A DNA stretch of 64,000 bases from Candidatus Zixiibacteriota bacterium (GCA_011056555.1 DSEQ01000007.1:45000-108999), one strand, 5' to 3'; counted from the stretch's first letter, positions 40,603-52,767 are shown. Notes: generated from the sequence alone by a model not told the origin. Numbers and translations: made by a program.

Positions 40603-42897
40603 ATGCAAAATAGGTTTTTTACACCCATGCGGACTGATCGGAAATTTTTTTTCAATGTATCTCTGGCAATAATTATGGCAATACCATCAATTCTTATTGC
40701 CCAGGATACGACTGCCTTCATAAATGCCAACCGTATCTCTATGTTTGCCGGCAATGACGGCATCCTGGCCAATGATTTCTTCCGTGAGATAGAGGAGGAT
40801 TATGCCGGGTTTTATTACCGAGCGGATACCACCCAGCCGGTAATCTGGTCCTCGGCGCTCTGGATTGCGGGCAAAGTCGGCGGAGGTATCAGAACCGGGA
40901 TGGCGTATTATAGCGCAGGCAGAACATATACCGAGTTTGCGCCCGGCCCATATGAGTCTGCTATAACCGACAGTTCCCGATTCAAGGTATACAAAATCAG
41001 CCGTGATGACCTGATCAGTCCCGGAGATGACTGGATGAACTGGCCCGTCGATCTCGGCGCACCGCTGGACAGTCTGGGGAACCCATTGCTGATAGGGGAG
41101 CAGACCTTGTTTTCTGTTTACAATGATGCCGACACCTCGCGCCGGGACTACAGCGCGGGAAGTGAGGACCCGTTAAGAGCCGAGGTGCGACAGATGGTTT
41201 GGGCCTACGACAGGGAAAAGTATCTTGGCGATGTTGTTTTTGTTGATTTCGAGGTAATAAATAGATCTGATGATGTCTGGGATTCCATTTTTGTGGGACT
41301 CCATGCCGATCCGGATCTTGGAGATCCACGCAACGATCTGGTCGGTTCCTATGAGCCGGGCTCGATGGTTTATCAGTATTCCGAGAAGCTGGATATGGAG
41401 CTCGAGGGCTTCGGCCATGCCGTTGCCGGAGTTATTCTGCTCGGAGCAAGGTCATCCAACGATGACTATGATCCCTATACCGCCACGCATACCAATCCCA
41501 CCCCATTTTATCCCACAACTCCGCAGGAATCATTCAACTTTTTGCAGGGGCTTGACTCGACCGGCAGCCAGTATATCGATCCGACTACATCCGAGCCAAC
41601 CAGGTTCATTTACAACGGCGATCCAAGATACAATGTCGGCTGGCTTGATCAGATGCCTGAGGATCGGAAGATGCTTATCTCGCACGGACCGTTCAGAGTC
41701 TTTCCGGGCGATAGTCTGACAATTTCAATCGCTTTCGTGGCCCAAACCTCCAGTGACAGAAAGACCGCGTTTGATAACCTGTTTGAGCTGTCCGAGAAAG
41801 TTATCGACTGGCATAATCACGGCGCTGCAGGATTTGAGATAATTTCCGGTTCCTCCAGCGGACTGATAAGGAATGTCGAATTCAGCCCGGATTACCAGAA
41901 CTGGATGGAGCCCTTGACATTCAGCGGCGATTATGCCGGAATCGGAATCGGTAAGGCCTCTGAGTTTTATGGTTCAGCGGTAGAAGATTCGAATTTGTAT
42001 TCGGTGGAACTGCGGTTTTCCTATGATTCCACTCAGAAAGTGCATTACTATTCTCATCTGTCCGAGAGATGGGAATATCAGGGATTTCTGGACCTGCCGG
42101 TCCGGGCGGTTGCGGTAGATGATAGCAGTCAACTCGATCTGATATATCTTTCCGGGGATGGGGATGAGTGCCACAACTGCTTTATAAATCCGCGCGGAAG
42201 TCCCGAGAGCCGATACAGCCTGATTATAACCGGCTCCAATTATACAGGTGGAGAGAATGATAACTATATTTTGGAGAATCCTTTGCAGGAACTGGGCGGG
42301 CTTGACCTGCTGTATCTGATCAGGTTCAAACCGAAACAGAAGTCCCTGGTATATAATGTTCAGGAGGGTCAGAGGCTTATTATCGACTACACCGCTGAGG
42401 CGGGAAATCCGCCCCCCGCGAACCTCAGGTTTGGACTGGCCACAGTTTCCACTCAAAAGCATCAGCCGGCATTTATCCAGAGTAATTATAAATCGCCTGT
42501 GTCCTTCAGGACCGAGTTATCCAATCCGCTCGACTTTTCTTTTCAGTCGGTTGAGTATACTCTTGAGGGCGGTATTCAGGAGCCGGTTTACATGGCGTTT
42601 CATCCCGAAACGCTGGGTCTCAAGGAGAGCCGAATCAGGTTTTATAATACCGATTTCGAGGAGTATTATGATTCGATTAATGTGAGCGGCAGGGCGGTTA
42701 TGTGGCTGCTGGATGGCGATATAAACCTCAACGGCTGGCTGGAGCCGTCGGATATAGCATCCTATGTCGGCTACCTGTACAGGGATTATCCCCTGCCCGA
42801 TATAGAGATTGAACTGGACCTGGATGGCTCGGGAAAAGTTGATTTAGCCGATATTGTGACCCTCATAAATATTCTTTTTATTTCACCGAATTTATAG
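40603..42897 (+). CDS. Large secreted protein with C-terminal dockerin repeats
   Basis: 764 aa from ATG 40603; ATG 40627 is an alternative that gives a tidier signal peptide (MRTDRKFFFNVSLAIIMAIP, cleavage likely at LIAQ). The body is beta-rich with many Asp, Tyr and Trp residues, and is not recognised as an enzyme. Phrases such as LGDVVFVDFEVINRSDD and DSIFVGLHADPDLGD resemble conserved FCB-group secreted proteins of unknown role. The last 60 residues are two dockerin-type repeats (DGDINLNGWLEPSDIASYVG and LDLDGSGKVDLADIVTLIN). No T9SS sorting domain is seen, in contrast to the 1442-aa protein. No clear ribosome site. Confidence 0.75.
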   Translation: MQNRFFTPMRTDRKFFFNVSLAIIMAIPSILIAQDTTAFINANRISMFAGNDGILANDFFREIEEDYAGFYYRADTTQPVIWSSALWIAGKVGGGIRTGMAYYSAGRTYTEFAPGPYESAITDSSRFKVYKISRDDLISPGDDWMNWPVDLGAPLDSLGNPLLIGEQTLFSVYNDADTSRRDYSAGSEDPLRAEVRQMVWAYDREKYLGDVVFVDFEVINRSDDVWDSIFVGLHADPDLGDPRNDLVGSYEPGSMVYQYSEKLDMELEGFGHAVAGVILLGARSSNDDYDPYTATHTNPTPFYPTTPQESFNFLQGLDSTGSQYIDPTTSEPTRFIYNGDPRYNVGWLDQMPEDRKMLISHGPFRVFPGDSLTISIAFVAQTSSDRKTAFDNLFELSEKVIDWHNHGAAGFEIISGSSSGLIRNVEFSPDYQNWMEPLTFSGDYAGIGIGKASEFYGSAVEDSNLYSVELRFSYDSTQKVHYYSHLSERWEYQGFLDLPVRAVAVDDSSQLDLIYLSGDGDECHNCFINPRGSPESRYSLIITGSNYTGGENDNYILENPLQELGGLDLLYLIRFKPKQKSLVYNVQEGQRLIIDYTAEAGNPPPANLRFGLATVSTQKHQPAFIQSNYKSPVSFRTELSNPLDFSFQSVEYTLEGGIQEPVYMAFHPETLGLKESRIRFYNTDFEEYYDSINVSGRAVMWLLDGDINLNGWLEPSDIASYVGYLYRDYPLPDIEIELDLDGSGKVDLADIVTLINILFISPNL

Positions 42898-42950
42898 TAT
42901 AATAACCCGGTATCGTCGAATTATTTTACACAGACCGGAAGCAATGCCAT

Positions 42951-43814
42951 ATGTGTAGATTTCAAAAACTGCTAGCGGCTGCGATTGTGTTATTCTTGTT
43001 GATGAATCCCGCTGCGTCCGCTGATCCGGGGGTGCGCTGCTGTTGCGCCGGATTCGGCAGCGTTCTGAATCAGGTTCCGCTTAGTTCCCGCCAGGAAGAG
43101 AACGGTGATAATCCCGGTCTCCTCACTCATGCGATCACACTTTCTGCAAACCTGGCCCTTTTTCCAGTCGCTTATAACCAGATGGAAAAAACCTGGGGTG
43201 TACCTGACGGTAAGTTTCATTTCAAGGATGACTGGTCGGGAGATAACATGGCCCTGAATGACGAGGTCTCGCATATGTTCGTCTCCTTTAAGCTGACACA
43301 GCTGCTGCATTCCGGCTATAAAGCGCTGGGGTACTCGCATAAAACCGCCTTGTGGCTGGGGATGATAGAGACTGCCTTTATTGTAACCGCGGTTGAATAT
43401 CCGATTGATGCCTATAATCCGGACCAGGGATTTGGAGTCTCCGATTTATTTTTCGATTATGGCGGAATCGCCCTGGGCTATCTGAAAATTATGGATGATA
43501 ATTTTGCCAACTGGGATCTCAAAACCTCGGTTAAATCATTTCGTCATGCCAATAAACAGGTACTGGGGGATGGAGCCGAGGATTATGATAATTATATTTA
43601 CTGGCTCACATACAGGGAGGATCCCGCTGTTTTTGGATTGGGCTACAGCACATCACATCCTGAAATCGGAAAAGTCGAGAAGGAATTTTACCTGGCGGTG
43701 GGTACAACTATTCCCGATCTCCTGAGCCCCGTAAGTGAAAAGCTTTCCAACTGGTTCCGCTGGTCTGAATTCTATTATTTCAATCTGAAGTGGAATTTCC
43801 TCACGATAGACTGA
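42951..43814 (+). CDS. Exported protein, possibly DUF2279/YfiM-like
   Basis: 287 aa. Signal peptide MCRFQKLLAAAIVLFLLMNP, cleavage likely at ASA-DP. Two adjacent cysteines lie just after (RCCCAG). The middle has a pattern seen in YfiM/DUF2279 proteins: DKxxH-like NDEVSHMFVSF, a membrane-compatible helix (ALWLGMIETAFIVTAVEYPI) and GFGVSDLFFDYGGIALGY. The role is unknown; family members are thought to be outer-membrane or periplasmic. The gene lies 53 bp after the dockerin protein and may be co-transcribed. The family call is moderate. Confidence 0.65.
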   Translation: MCRFQKLLAAAIVLFLLMNPAASADPGVRCCCAGFGSVLNQVPLSSRQEENGDNPGLLTHAITLSANLALFPVAYNQMEKTWGVPDGKFHFKDDWSGDNMALNDEVSHMFVSFKLTQLLHSGYKALGYSHKTALWLGMIETAFIVTAVEYPIDAYNPDQGFGVSDLFFDYGGIALGYLKIMDDNFANWDLKTSVKSFRHANKQVLGDGAEDYDNYIYWLTYREDPAVFGLGYSTSHPEIGKVEKEFYLAVGTTIPDLLSPVSEKLSNWFRWSEFYYFNLKWNFLTID

Positions 43815-43826
43815 TAAACGAATTTC

Positions 43827-44060
43827 TTATCTGGCCAATTGCCTGACAAAACCTGTGAAGATAAGCGCCGCCCCGGCTATGAGCGTGACCTTTACCCAGG
43901 GATTCTGCATGAGACTGAAATGGTCAAACAGATCATGCACCTCCGCTCTCATGACATGATAGAATTTAATAAACTGGATCTTTCCAGGAGACTCTGGCAC
44001 GCCCAGCAGAAGAACGTAGCAGACAGCCAGTATGATCAATACCAAAAGGATCAAACGCAA
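43827..44060 (-). CDS. Small two-span membrane protein
   Basis: 77 aa from a TTG start with AGAGG upstream. The N-terminal helix MRLILLVLIILAVCYVLLLG and a C-terminal helix (VKVTLIAGAALIFTGFV) are both membrane-like, joined by a soluble 35-residue link with three His (FYHVMRAEVHDLFDHFSL). The overlapping plus-strand frame at 43839-44120 is charged and unstructured and is judged the shadow. No family recognised. Convergent with the preceding gene, 12 bp apart. Confidence 0.5.
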   Translation of the reverse strand: MRLILLVLIILAVCYVLLLGVPESPGKIQFIKFYHVMRAEVHDLFDHFSLMQNPWVKVTLIAGAALIFTGFVRQLAR

Positions 44061-44219
44061 AGTATACCTCTTTTATTGCGGAGAAAGAAAATTACTTCAT
44101 CCATAATCTTCAACACATAAGCAATTCATTTGTTTTAAAAAATCAACAGCCTTTTTTAAACAGTTTTTATGCCGATGATAAGTATTGAGTTAAATAAAAA
44201 AATATTATAGATTACTTTA

Positions 44220-45173
44220 ATGCAGATGGGACGAGTTATTTCGAAAAAAATTGCTCTGGCTCTGGGCGCAGGCGGTGCACGCGGCCTGGCCCATATCGGA
44301 ATCCTGGAGGAAATCGAGAGATCCGGTATCAAGATCGACTACGTTGCCGGGTCGTCGATAGGCGCCATGATCGGGGCGCTGTATTGCCTTTATGGCAATG
44401 CCGGCGACGTCAGGAGACATCTTGCAGAATTTCTTACCGATGAGGAACTGCAGAAAAAATGGGACAGCTTTGTGCCCTGTCATAAGAATGAAAACGGTAA
44501 ACGGAAGGTACACCTTCTCGAGGAACTGCGGGGATTTATTAATCGGCAGTATGTCAGGCTGGCGGTTATGACCAAAAAATCACTCGCAAGAGAAGATGAT
44601 TTGATGGATCCCCTGGAGCAAATCTTCGAGGACAAGACCACTGACGATTTGAAAATCCCTTTTTCCGCCTGCAGTGTAGATCTGATCAGCGGGAACGAGC
44701 TGTATTTAAATTCAGGTAAACTCTCGGAATTAGTCTACTGCTCCTCGGCTATTCCGGGCATATTTCCTCCCTGCAAAAAAGGGGATCTGCTGCTGGCCGA
44801 TGGTTCAATCTCCGACCTGGTACCGGTGGATGCGGTCCCGGATCATGATGAATACATCATAATTGCGGTCAACTTCGGACCGGGCACATTCCTGCGTACA
44901 AATCTCGATAGCGGTCTGGATATTCTTATGCGCGCTGATGAACTGGCCAGGATTAAGCTGAATAAGATGATTCTGGAAGAAGCTGATTTGGTGATCTCAC
45001 CGGATGTCTCTAACTTTCACTGGGCGGAATTTTCGAGATATGAGGAAATAATCGAGATAGGGCGGCAGGCCGCCTCGAATGCTCATGAAGATATCATGGC
45101 CTTTGCGGAAACAGGCCAGGTGAAAATCAAACCCTGGTATAAGAGGGCATTTGGATGGCTTTCAGGTGCCTGA
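44220..45173 (+). CDS. Patatin-like phospholipase (RssA/NTE family)
   Basis: 317 aa. Oxyanion hole LALGAGGARGLAHIG, nucleophile elbow GSSIGAM, and the catalytic Asp in LLADGSISDLVPV. These proteins are serine lipid hydrolases with a Ser-Asp dyad. No signal peptide, so it is cytoplasmic or membrane-associated. The start at 44220 is ATG (MQMGRVISKK; Met3 is possible). It is 77 bp before the PPDK regulatory gene. The substrate is not predictable. Confidence 0.9.
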   Translation: MQMGRVISKKIALALGAGGARGLAHIGILEEIERSGIKIDYVAGSSIGAMIGALYCLYGNAGDVRRHLAEFLTDEELQKKWDSFVPCHKNENGKRKVHLLEELRGFINRQYVRLAVMTKKSLAREDDLMDPLEQIFEDKTTDDLKIPFSACSVDLISGNELYLNSGKLSELVYCSSAIPGIFPPCKKGDLLLADGSISDLVPVDAVPDHDEYIIIAVNFGPGTFLRTNLDSGLDILMRADELARIKLNKMILEEADLVISPDVSNFHWAEFSRYEEIIEIGRQAASNAHEDIMAFAETGQVKIKPWYKRAFGWLSGA

Positions 45174-45250
45174 ATACAGGTGTAATTGTGGTTGACCATT
45201 GCATGGGACAGCCCTAATATTAGATCGTATCTAAACTGGAAGGTGATAAC

Positions 45251-46111
45251 TTGCATCAGGATGACGCAAAAAAGATCGTGATTATCTCGGATGGTACCGG
45301 CAAAACCGCCAAGCGTTTGATGGATGCTGTTCTGGCCCAGTACGAGGATCAGAGGATCAATTTTATGGTCGAGAATATTCATCAGGGTGTGCGTTCAAAG
45401 CAGAAGGCCAATGCGATTTTCAAATCGATCGATCCGGATTCGCTTGTGATATTCTCAATCATATCCGATGACCTGAGGCGGCATTGTCATAACAAACTGC
45501 ATGACCGCAATATCCTGCATCTTGATGTCCTGGAGCCGATGCTTAAGACCATGAAACGTTTCCTGGGAGTGCATCCCAATTTCAGGCCGGGCCTTCTGCA
45601 GATTATAGACGACAAATATTATTCCAAGATAGATTCTATCGGGTTCACGGTTGAACATGATGACGGCCGGGGATACCAGCTGCCCCAGGCAGATATCGTC
45701 CTTTTAGGCGTGTCACGCACCTGCAAAACGCCGATAAGTATGTACCTGGCCTGCAATCATGGTCTCAAGGCGGCTAATATTCCGATTATCAAGGACCTGA
45801 ATTATAAAGCCAATCTTCTGAGAAAGCTTGAAAAGGTGGAGCGCAAGAAACTGTTCGGGCTTTTGATGAAGCCGGAGGTGCTCTCCATGGTGCGGCTGGA
45901 GCGCTCTCATGTCCTTGCGACAGATTATGTGGGCAAGAGTAAATTCGAAAAGTATTTTGATATGCGCGAGATCAGGGGTGAGCTGCGCTTTTCCCGTGAG
46001 ATTTATGAAGAGCTGAACATCGATACTATAGATGTCACCCGCCGCGCAATCGAGGAGATCTCCTCGGATATTCTCCGCCGTATGGGCCTCGACAGCATTC
46101 TGAATATGTGA
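45251..46111 (+). CDS. Pyruvate,phosphate dikinase / PEP synthase regulatory protein (DUF299)
   Basis: 286 aa. The family both phosphorylates and dephosphorylates its target dikinase, using ADP and Pi, to switch PEP production. Marks: VIISDGTGKTAKRL at the N-terminus and the P-loop GVSRTCKTPISMYLA, with the invariant Ser-Arg-Thr start. The C-terminal RAIEEISSDILRRMGL is typical. TTG is the start, supported by GGAAGGTG at proper spacing; there is no in-frame ATG near. The target dikinase is not in the window, but a PEP carboxykinase homologue is (60793-62649), so C3/C4 carbon flow genes are partly clustered. A short GC-rich inverted repeat (around 46128-46180) follows. Confidence 0.93.
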   Translation: MHQDDAKKIVIISDGTGKTAKRLMDAVLAQYEDQRINFMVENIHQGVRSKQKANAIFKSIDPDSLVIFSIISDDLRRHCHNKLHDRNILHLDVLEPMLKTMKRFLGVHPNFRPGLLQIIDDKYYSKIDSIGFTVEHDDGRGYQLPQADIVLLGVSRTCKTPISMYLACNHGLKAANIPIIKDLNYKANLLRKLEKVERKKLFGLLMKPEVLSMVRLERSHVLATDYVGKSKFEKYFDMREIRGELRFSREIYEELNIDTIDVTRRAIEEISSDILRRMGLDSILNM

Positions 46112-46212
46112 GGAATGTTCGTGCCGCGCGTGCCTCCTGGTGCGCGCGGAATACGCGGAGCACGAGGACGTACTCCGCGCACACATTAGGTTGAAAACAT
46201 TGGAGGTTTAAA

Positions 46213-46626
46213 ATGAAATCATACACCGACTATCTCTGGTTCCAGACTAAAAAGAGACGAGAGTATATCAATATCACGGGCGAGGTAGAGGATGCTGTAG
46301 CGAAGTCCGGAATACAGGAGGGCTTTGTAATGGTTGGGGCTATGCACATAACTGCCTCGGTTTATGTCAATGACGCCGAGTCGGGACTGATTCAGGATAT
46401 CGATGAATGGCTCGATAGCCTCGCGCCATTAGGCAAGGATTATCGTCACCACCGAACCGGCGAAGATAATGGCGATGCTCATCTGAAGGCGCTCCTGATG
46501 CATTACCAGGTACTCCTGCCGATCACCGAGGGCAAGCTCGACCTGGGACCATGGCAGCAGGTTTATTACGCCGAATTCGACGGCAAGAGAAGGAAGCGCG
46601 TGATCATAAAGGCGATCGGGGAATGA
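46213..46626 (+). CDS. yjbQ: YjbQ family protein (UPF0047)
   Basis: 137 aa, the normal length. Conserved [18 protein letters not shown], then [21 protein letters not shown] with the clustered histidines, and [18 protein letters not shown] near the end. YjbQ from E. coli has weak thiamine-phosphate synthase activity, but its physiological role is not settled. GGAGG ribosome site 8 nt before the ATG. It stands alone between repeats. Confidence 0.93.
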   Translation: MKSYTDYLWFQTKKRREYINITGEVEDAVAKSGIQEGFVMVGAMHITASVYVNDAESGLIQDIDEWLDSLAPLGKDYRHHRTGEDNGDAHLKALLMHYQVLLPITEGKLDLGPWQQVYYAEFDGKRRKRVIIKAIGE

Positions 46627-46696
46627 TATTTTTTCTTTTTCCACGCAAAAAAAACTAATGCTACTAACCGCAATGGAAATATCAGTATTTGGATGT

Positions 46697-46766
46697 TGTG
46701 TCAGTTCCTGCTCTGACTTTCAGTCGGAGTGTGAACTGACACAGCGCCGGATCTGAGGATCCGGCG
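46697..46766. repeat. Paired hairpins between yjbQ and the GNAT gene
   Basis: The first hairpin is TGTGTCAGTTC/GAACTGACACA with an inner CTCTGACT/AGTCGGAG; the second is CGCCGGATC-TGA-GGATCCGGCG. Again two hairpins side by side. There is no T-run, so it is not a simple terminator. Confidence 0.75.
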
Positions 46767-46824
46767 GAACATGAGCTATTTTTTTTCTTTATCTCCCACA
46801 AAAACATCCATATTATAAAGCGCA

Positions 46825-47235
46825 ATGGAAATAACGACATACAAAGAATCAGATGAAAAAGAAGTGGCCGAGTTGTGGAGGATCGCCTTCTCGGACGCCC
46901 CGGCATGGAATAAGCCCGAGGAGGATATCAGACGCAAGCTGGCCATCCAGCGCGAGCTATTCTTCGTGGCGCGGGTCGATGGTAGCCTGGCAGGCACTGC
47001 AATGGCCGGGTATGACGGTCATCGGGGATGGGTCTATTATGTAGCCACACATCCGGAATACCGCCGACAGGGAGTTGGGCAGGCTTTAATGGAAGCGGTA
47101 GAAGAAGGATTGCGCGAGCTCGGTTGTCCCAAGCTGAATCTGCAGGTGAGGTCCAATAATTACGAAGCCGTAACATTCTACCGCCGCCTCGGCTACGATA
47201 TCGAAGACCGGGTCAGCATGTCCAAGCGGCTCTAA
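46825..47235 (+). CDS. GNAT-family N-acetyltransferase
   Basis: 136 aa, one GNAT domain. The acetyl-CoA pyrophosphate loop is HPEYRRQGVGQALMEAVEEG, preceded by the beta4 strand GWVYYVAT, and followed by NLQVRSNNYEAVTFYRRLGY in the C-terminal half, as in YpeA/RimI-like enzymes. The substrate is unknown. ATG 46825 has no strong ribosome site; it lies just after the repeat element. Confidence 0.9.
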   Translation: MEITTYKESDEKEVAELWRIAFSDAPAWNKPEEDIRRKLAIQRELFFVARVDGSLAGTAMAGYDGHRGWVYYVATHPEYRRQGVGQALMEAVEEGLRELGCPKLNLQVRSNNYEAVTFYRRLGYDIEDRVSMSKRL

Positions 47236-47678
47236 AAGGATGGCCTATTCTGGAGCATGATTTCATGGGTGGCACGCCCAAATTTATTTGGGCGTGGATA
47301 TAACAAAAAACAGGTTGTCCACGACTTCAGGGAATTGTTGATAAAGAACTCAGAACGTATCTCGGTTCTTCAGCCCGACGCAGTCGGGATTTTAACCCGT
47401 GTCAATTCATAAGTGATGAATTTGGCCAAGGTTACAATACTCCTGCGGAGGATCAAGACCTTGTCCCGCAGGAGGAACTGCCCGTCTCAAGCGCTTCTTC
47501 AATACTGCCTGAAGATCGGCTCACCCAGATTTTTAAATTATGGAATATTTTATAGCTTGACGAATCTCAATAAATCTATATCTTTTTGGTAAATATTGCA
47601 AAATCGTCTGATATTTTAAACGTACTTGCTGTATAACGGGATAATAATAAGATACATATATCAACCGGAGGAAGCTTG
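47236..47678. other. Intergenic region with hairpin repeats
   Basis: About 440 bp without a gene. A GGGTGG-headed hairpin CACGCCCAAA/TTTGGGCGTG is at 47266-47298. Another, CTCCTGCGG/CCCGCAGGAG with an inner CAAG/CTTG, is at 47440-47474. The rest is AT-rich and includes the GGAGG ribosome site of the next gene. Confidence 0.6.
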
Positions 47679-48257
47679 ATGAAAAAATTTGCCTTAGCAA
47701 TGGTCTCTGTGATCTTTCTGGCCGGGATTGCCCTTGCCGGGCCCGACGCCGAAACCGCCTCGGATAATGTGCTGATCTTGAAATGGCAGAGGGTGGTTGA
47801 TAAGGACGGCAAGACCTGCGATCGCTGCGGCGCCACTGAAGTGGAACTGAAAAAAGCCATGGAAATGCTGGAGGAGAAAGGTGTCAAAGCCGAACTGAAC
47901 CCGGCCGAAATCTCGGTCGAAGACTTCACCAAAAATTGTTCGGAATCGAATCGTATCTGGATCAACGACAAGCCGATAGAAGAAGTCCTGGAGGCTACGG
48001 TTGGCGCCAGCAAATGCAGCGGTGTTTGCACCAGCCATAAGGCTGACGCTACCTGCCGCACGCTGGTCCTGGATGGGAAAAGCTACGAATCCATCCCAGC
48101 CGAGTTGATCGTGAAAGCCGGTTTGATGGCGCAGGGGCAAAGCACAGGGGCCGAGGTGCAAAAAACCTCGGGCAAGAGTCTTGGATGTGCCAAGTCATGC
48201 GTGAAGACCTGCGGTGAAGCGGCCGCGGCGGCCTGCGCCGGAGCAAAGAAGGATTAG
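47679..48257 (+). CDS. Exported Cys-rich DUF2703-like protein
   Basis: 192 aa from ATG 47679 (CCGGAGG upstream; a TTG directly before it is also in frame). Signal peptide MKKFALAMVSVIFLAGIALA-GP. The DUF2703 pattern is present: LKWQRVVDKDGKTCDRCGAT, SNRIWINDKPIEEVLEATVG, KCSGVC and ATCRTLVLDGKSYESIPAEL. The two CxxC pairs suggest a thioredoxin-like redox or metal-binding role; DUF2703 function is not established. The C-terminal tail adds two more Cys pairs (GCAKSCVKTCG) and an Ala-rich end. Most DUF2703 proteins are cytoplasmic, so the signal peptide is a notable difference. Confidence 0.78.
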   Translation: MKKFALAMVSVIFLAGIALAGPDAETASDNVLILKWQRVVDKDGKTCDRCGATEVELKKAMEMLEEKGVKAELNPAEISVEDFTKNCSESNRIWINDKPIEEVLEATVGASKCSGVCTSHKADATCRTLVLDGKSYESIPAELIVKAGLMAQGQSTGAEVQKTSGKSLGCAKSCVKTCGEAAAAACAGAKKD

Positions 48258-48570
48258 ATAAAAGATTTTTGGCTTTTTGGAATGTGAATTAAAAGGCGAT
48301 CTGTATGGCTGCAGGTCGCTTTTCAGTCGGGTCCGTTGCGGATCTAGATGATATTGCAGAAAATCGACCAAAATTTGGAACCTTTGTCGGGGGATAGTTG
48401 TCTAAGAGGGGCTGTTCGGTTCGGGTTTCAGTTTGAAATTGCTTAAAATTCTGGAACTATTTTCCGAAAAAAGTATTGAAGATTTGCAAACTTTTTGACA
48501 TATTTGAGTGTATTATAATATGGAAAAGGGGATTCCCCCGGGGACCTGCAACTTTTTTTAAAAAAAGGAC
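48258..48570. other. Region upstream of the 23S promoter; no 16S gene
   Basis: 313 bp with no gene. It contains no conserved 16S 3' sequence (no CCTCC anti-SD end) and no tRNA, so the 23S gene is not preceded by 16S within the unit. An AT-rich stretch lies just upstream of the -35 box (48545-48568), as for an UP element. Confidence 0.7.
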
Positions 48571-48598
48571 TTGACTTTGCGGGAATCTCATGTAAATT
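48571..48598 (+). promoter_or_regulatory. Promoter of the 23S-5S unit
   Basis: TTGACT (48571-48576), 16-bp spacer, TAAATT (48593-48598). A run of A and T precedes the -35 box. It lies about 100 bp before the mature 23S start. Confidence 0.7.
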
Positions 48599-48606
48599 GG
48601 CGAGTT

Positions 48607-48628
48607 GCCTGAGTGACATAACTCAGGC
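48607..48628 (+). other. Leader hairpin just after the 23S transcription start
   Basis: GCCTGAGT (48607-48614) and ACTCAGGC (48621-48628) form a perfect 8-bp stem with a 6-nt loop, right at the expected transcript 5' end. It could protect the end or act in rRNA antitermination. Confidence 0.6.
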
Positions 48629-48646
48629 ATTATGATCTTTGAAAAC

Positions 48647-48660
48647 AAAATATCAAGCAC
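48647..48660 (+). other. 5' arm of the 23S processing stem
   Basis: AAAATATCAAGCAC is perfectly complementary over 14 nt to 51774-51787 (GTGCTTGATATTTT). The two enclose the 23S gene, as expected for an RNase III processing stem. Confidence 0.8.
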
Positions 48661-48696
48661 GGTTGCGCTGAAAATTGAGTGTCTAAAGGATTTTTG

Positions 48697-51709
<3,013 letters not shown>

Positions 51710-51773
51710 AAAATTTTTATTTGCCTCAAAGATTTTATGAGAAGTCTTTTAGGCGCCAATTTGACGCCAGCCT

Positions 51774-51787
51774 GTGCTTGATATTTT
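51774..51787 (+). other. 3' arm of the 23S processing stem
   Basis: GTGCTTGATATTTT pairs with 48647-48660 across the 23S gene. It lies in the 88-bp spacer between 23S and 5S, which holds no tRNA. Confidence 0.8.
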
Positions 51788-51797
51788 ATATAAATTT

Positions 51798-51912
51798 CCG
51801 GTGGCGATAGCGCTGGGGCCACACCTGTTCCCATTCCGAACACAGTAGTTAAGCCCAGCAACGCTGATGGTACTGCTGGGGTAACCCAGTGGGAGAGTAG
51901 GACGCTGCCGGT
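51798..51912 (+). rRNA. rrf: 5S ribosomal RNA
   Basis: About 115 nt. The terminal stem CCGGTGGCGATAG pairs with GACGCTGCCGG. Loop B/C signature ACACCTGTTCCCATTCCGAA and the GGGAGAGTAGGA of loop E/helix IV are typical. It follows 23S in the same unit. Confidence 0.95.
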
Positions 51913-51923
51913 TTTTTTATTTG

Positions 51924-51951
51924 AAGTCCGCCTTCATGGCGGACTTTTTTT
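51924..51951 (+). terminator. Rho-independent terminator of the 23S-5S unit
   Basis: AAGTCCGCC-TTCAT-GGCGGACTT followed by seven further T, 12 bp after 5S. Confidence 0.92.
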
Positions 51952-52059
51952 GTCTCCCGGGGAATAATCATGATGTTTGATGGTAATGTAGTGTGACCGG
52001 GATTTAAACGTGCATTGCTTCCGGACGTTATTCTATAAAAGACCATAGGGGAGGGATTT

Positions 52060-52731
52060 ATGAAAAGAGTATTAATTAGCACGAGAATGATTTTATTATT
52101 CGCGGCTGCACTTTTTTTGTCATGCGGTGCAAAGCAGCAAACATCTGAAGCACGGCCGTCTTTATCGATCTATCCCGCATCAGAAATCGAACAGATAGAG
52201 TATGATCTCCTTTCGTATGTTATTAGCGGCGAGTATGTTTTGCCACCCGGGCCAAAATCAGAGATCGAAGCCGCAACGGGTATAGATGAGGTGTCCCGGG
52301 ATTCAATCAAGCTTGTTATAGAGACCATAACGAATGGTAATTTGGACTCGGTTGATTCACTTCGGGAGCGGACCTTTGAGTACCTCAGGGAAAATGACAT
52401 TACTATTGATCGCGAGACATTTGACGATTTTGTCAAAAAAAACCTTAAAAACTACCGATTGGAAAGAAAATTCAATTTCAGGTTTGGATATGGGCTTTAC
52501 ACTCCTGATTATGATGAAGACTGGACATGGGAAGAGTTCTATCAGAAATTTCCGAGATTTGTCGGGACAACCTGTGTTTCAAGAGTAGGTTTAAATAACG
52601 ACAGGACAGACGCCCTTCTCTATATTGGACGCCAGCAGGATTGGCTGTCAGGAACGGGCGTGATATATCATTTAGTCAAGAAATCGGGCCAATGGGTAAT
52701 TCGATCACGTATTCTTCAATGGATATCCTGA
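52060..52731 (+). CDS. Putative lipoprotein, unknown function
   Basis: 223 aa; GGGGAGGG ribosome site. Signal peptide with lipobox LFLSC-G at residue 22, so an outer- or inner-membrane lipoprotein. The body is acidic and mixed alpha/beta (SDPAxEIEQIEYDLL-like helix, then EEFYQKFPRFVGTTCVSRVG). The end GVIYHLVKKSGQWVIRSRIL looks like the last strands of an NTF2-like or SnoaL-like fold, common in small exported proteins, but no family is certain. It stands alone after the rRNA terminator. Confidence 0.7.
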   Translation: MKRVLISTRMILLFAAALFLSCGAKQQTSEARPSLSIYPASEIEQIEYDLLSYVISGEYVLPPGPKSEIEAATGIDEVSRDSIKLVIETITNGNLDSVDSLRERTFEYLRENDITIDRETFDDFVKKNLKNYRLERKFNFRFGYGLYTPDYDEDWTWEEFYQKFPRFVGTTCVSRVGLNNDRTDALLYIGRQQDWLSGTGVIYHLVKKSGQWVIRSRILQWIS

Positions 52732-52767
52732 TCTTTCGGCATAATAAATGTGGAAATTTTGTCATGC

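Noticed and set aside
43839..44120. 93-aa open frame on the plus strand
   Set aside because: Charged, unstructured and antisense to a frame with two clear membrane helices and a ribosome site.
48258..48696. Hidden 16S rRNA or tRNA upstream of 23S
   Set aside because: The 440 bp contain no conserved 16S segments or cloverleaf; only the promoter, a hairpin and a processing arm.
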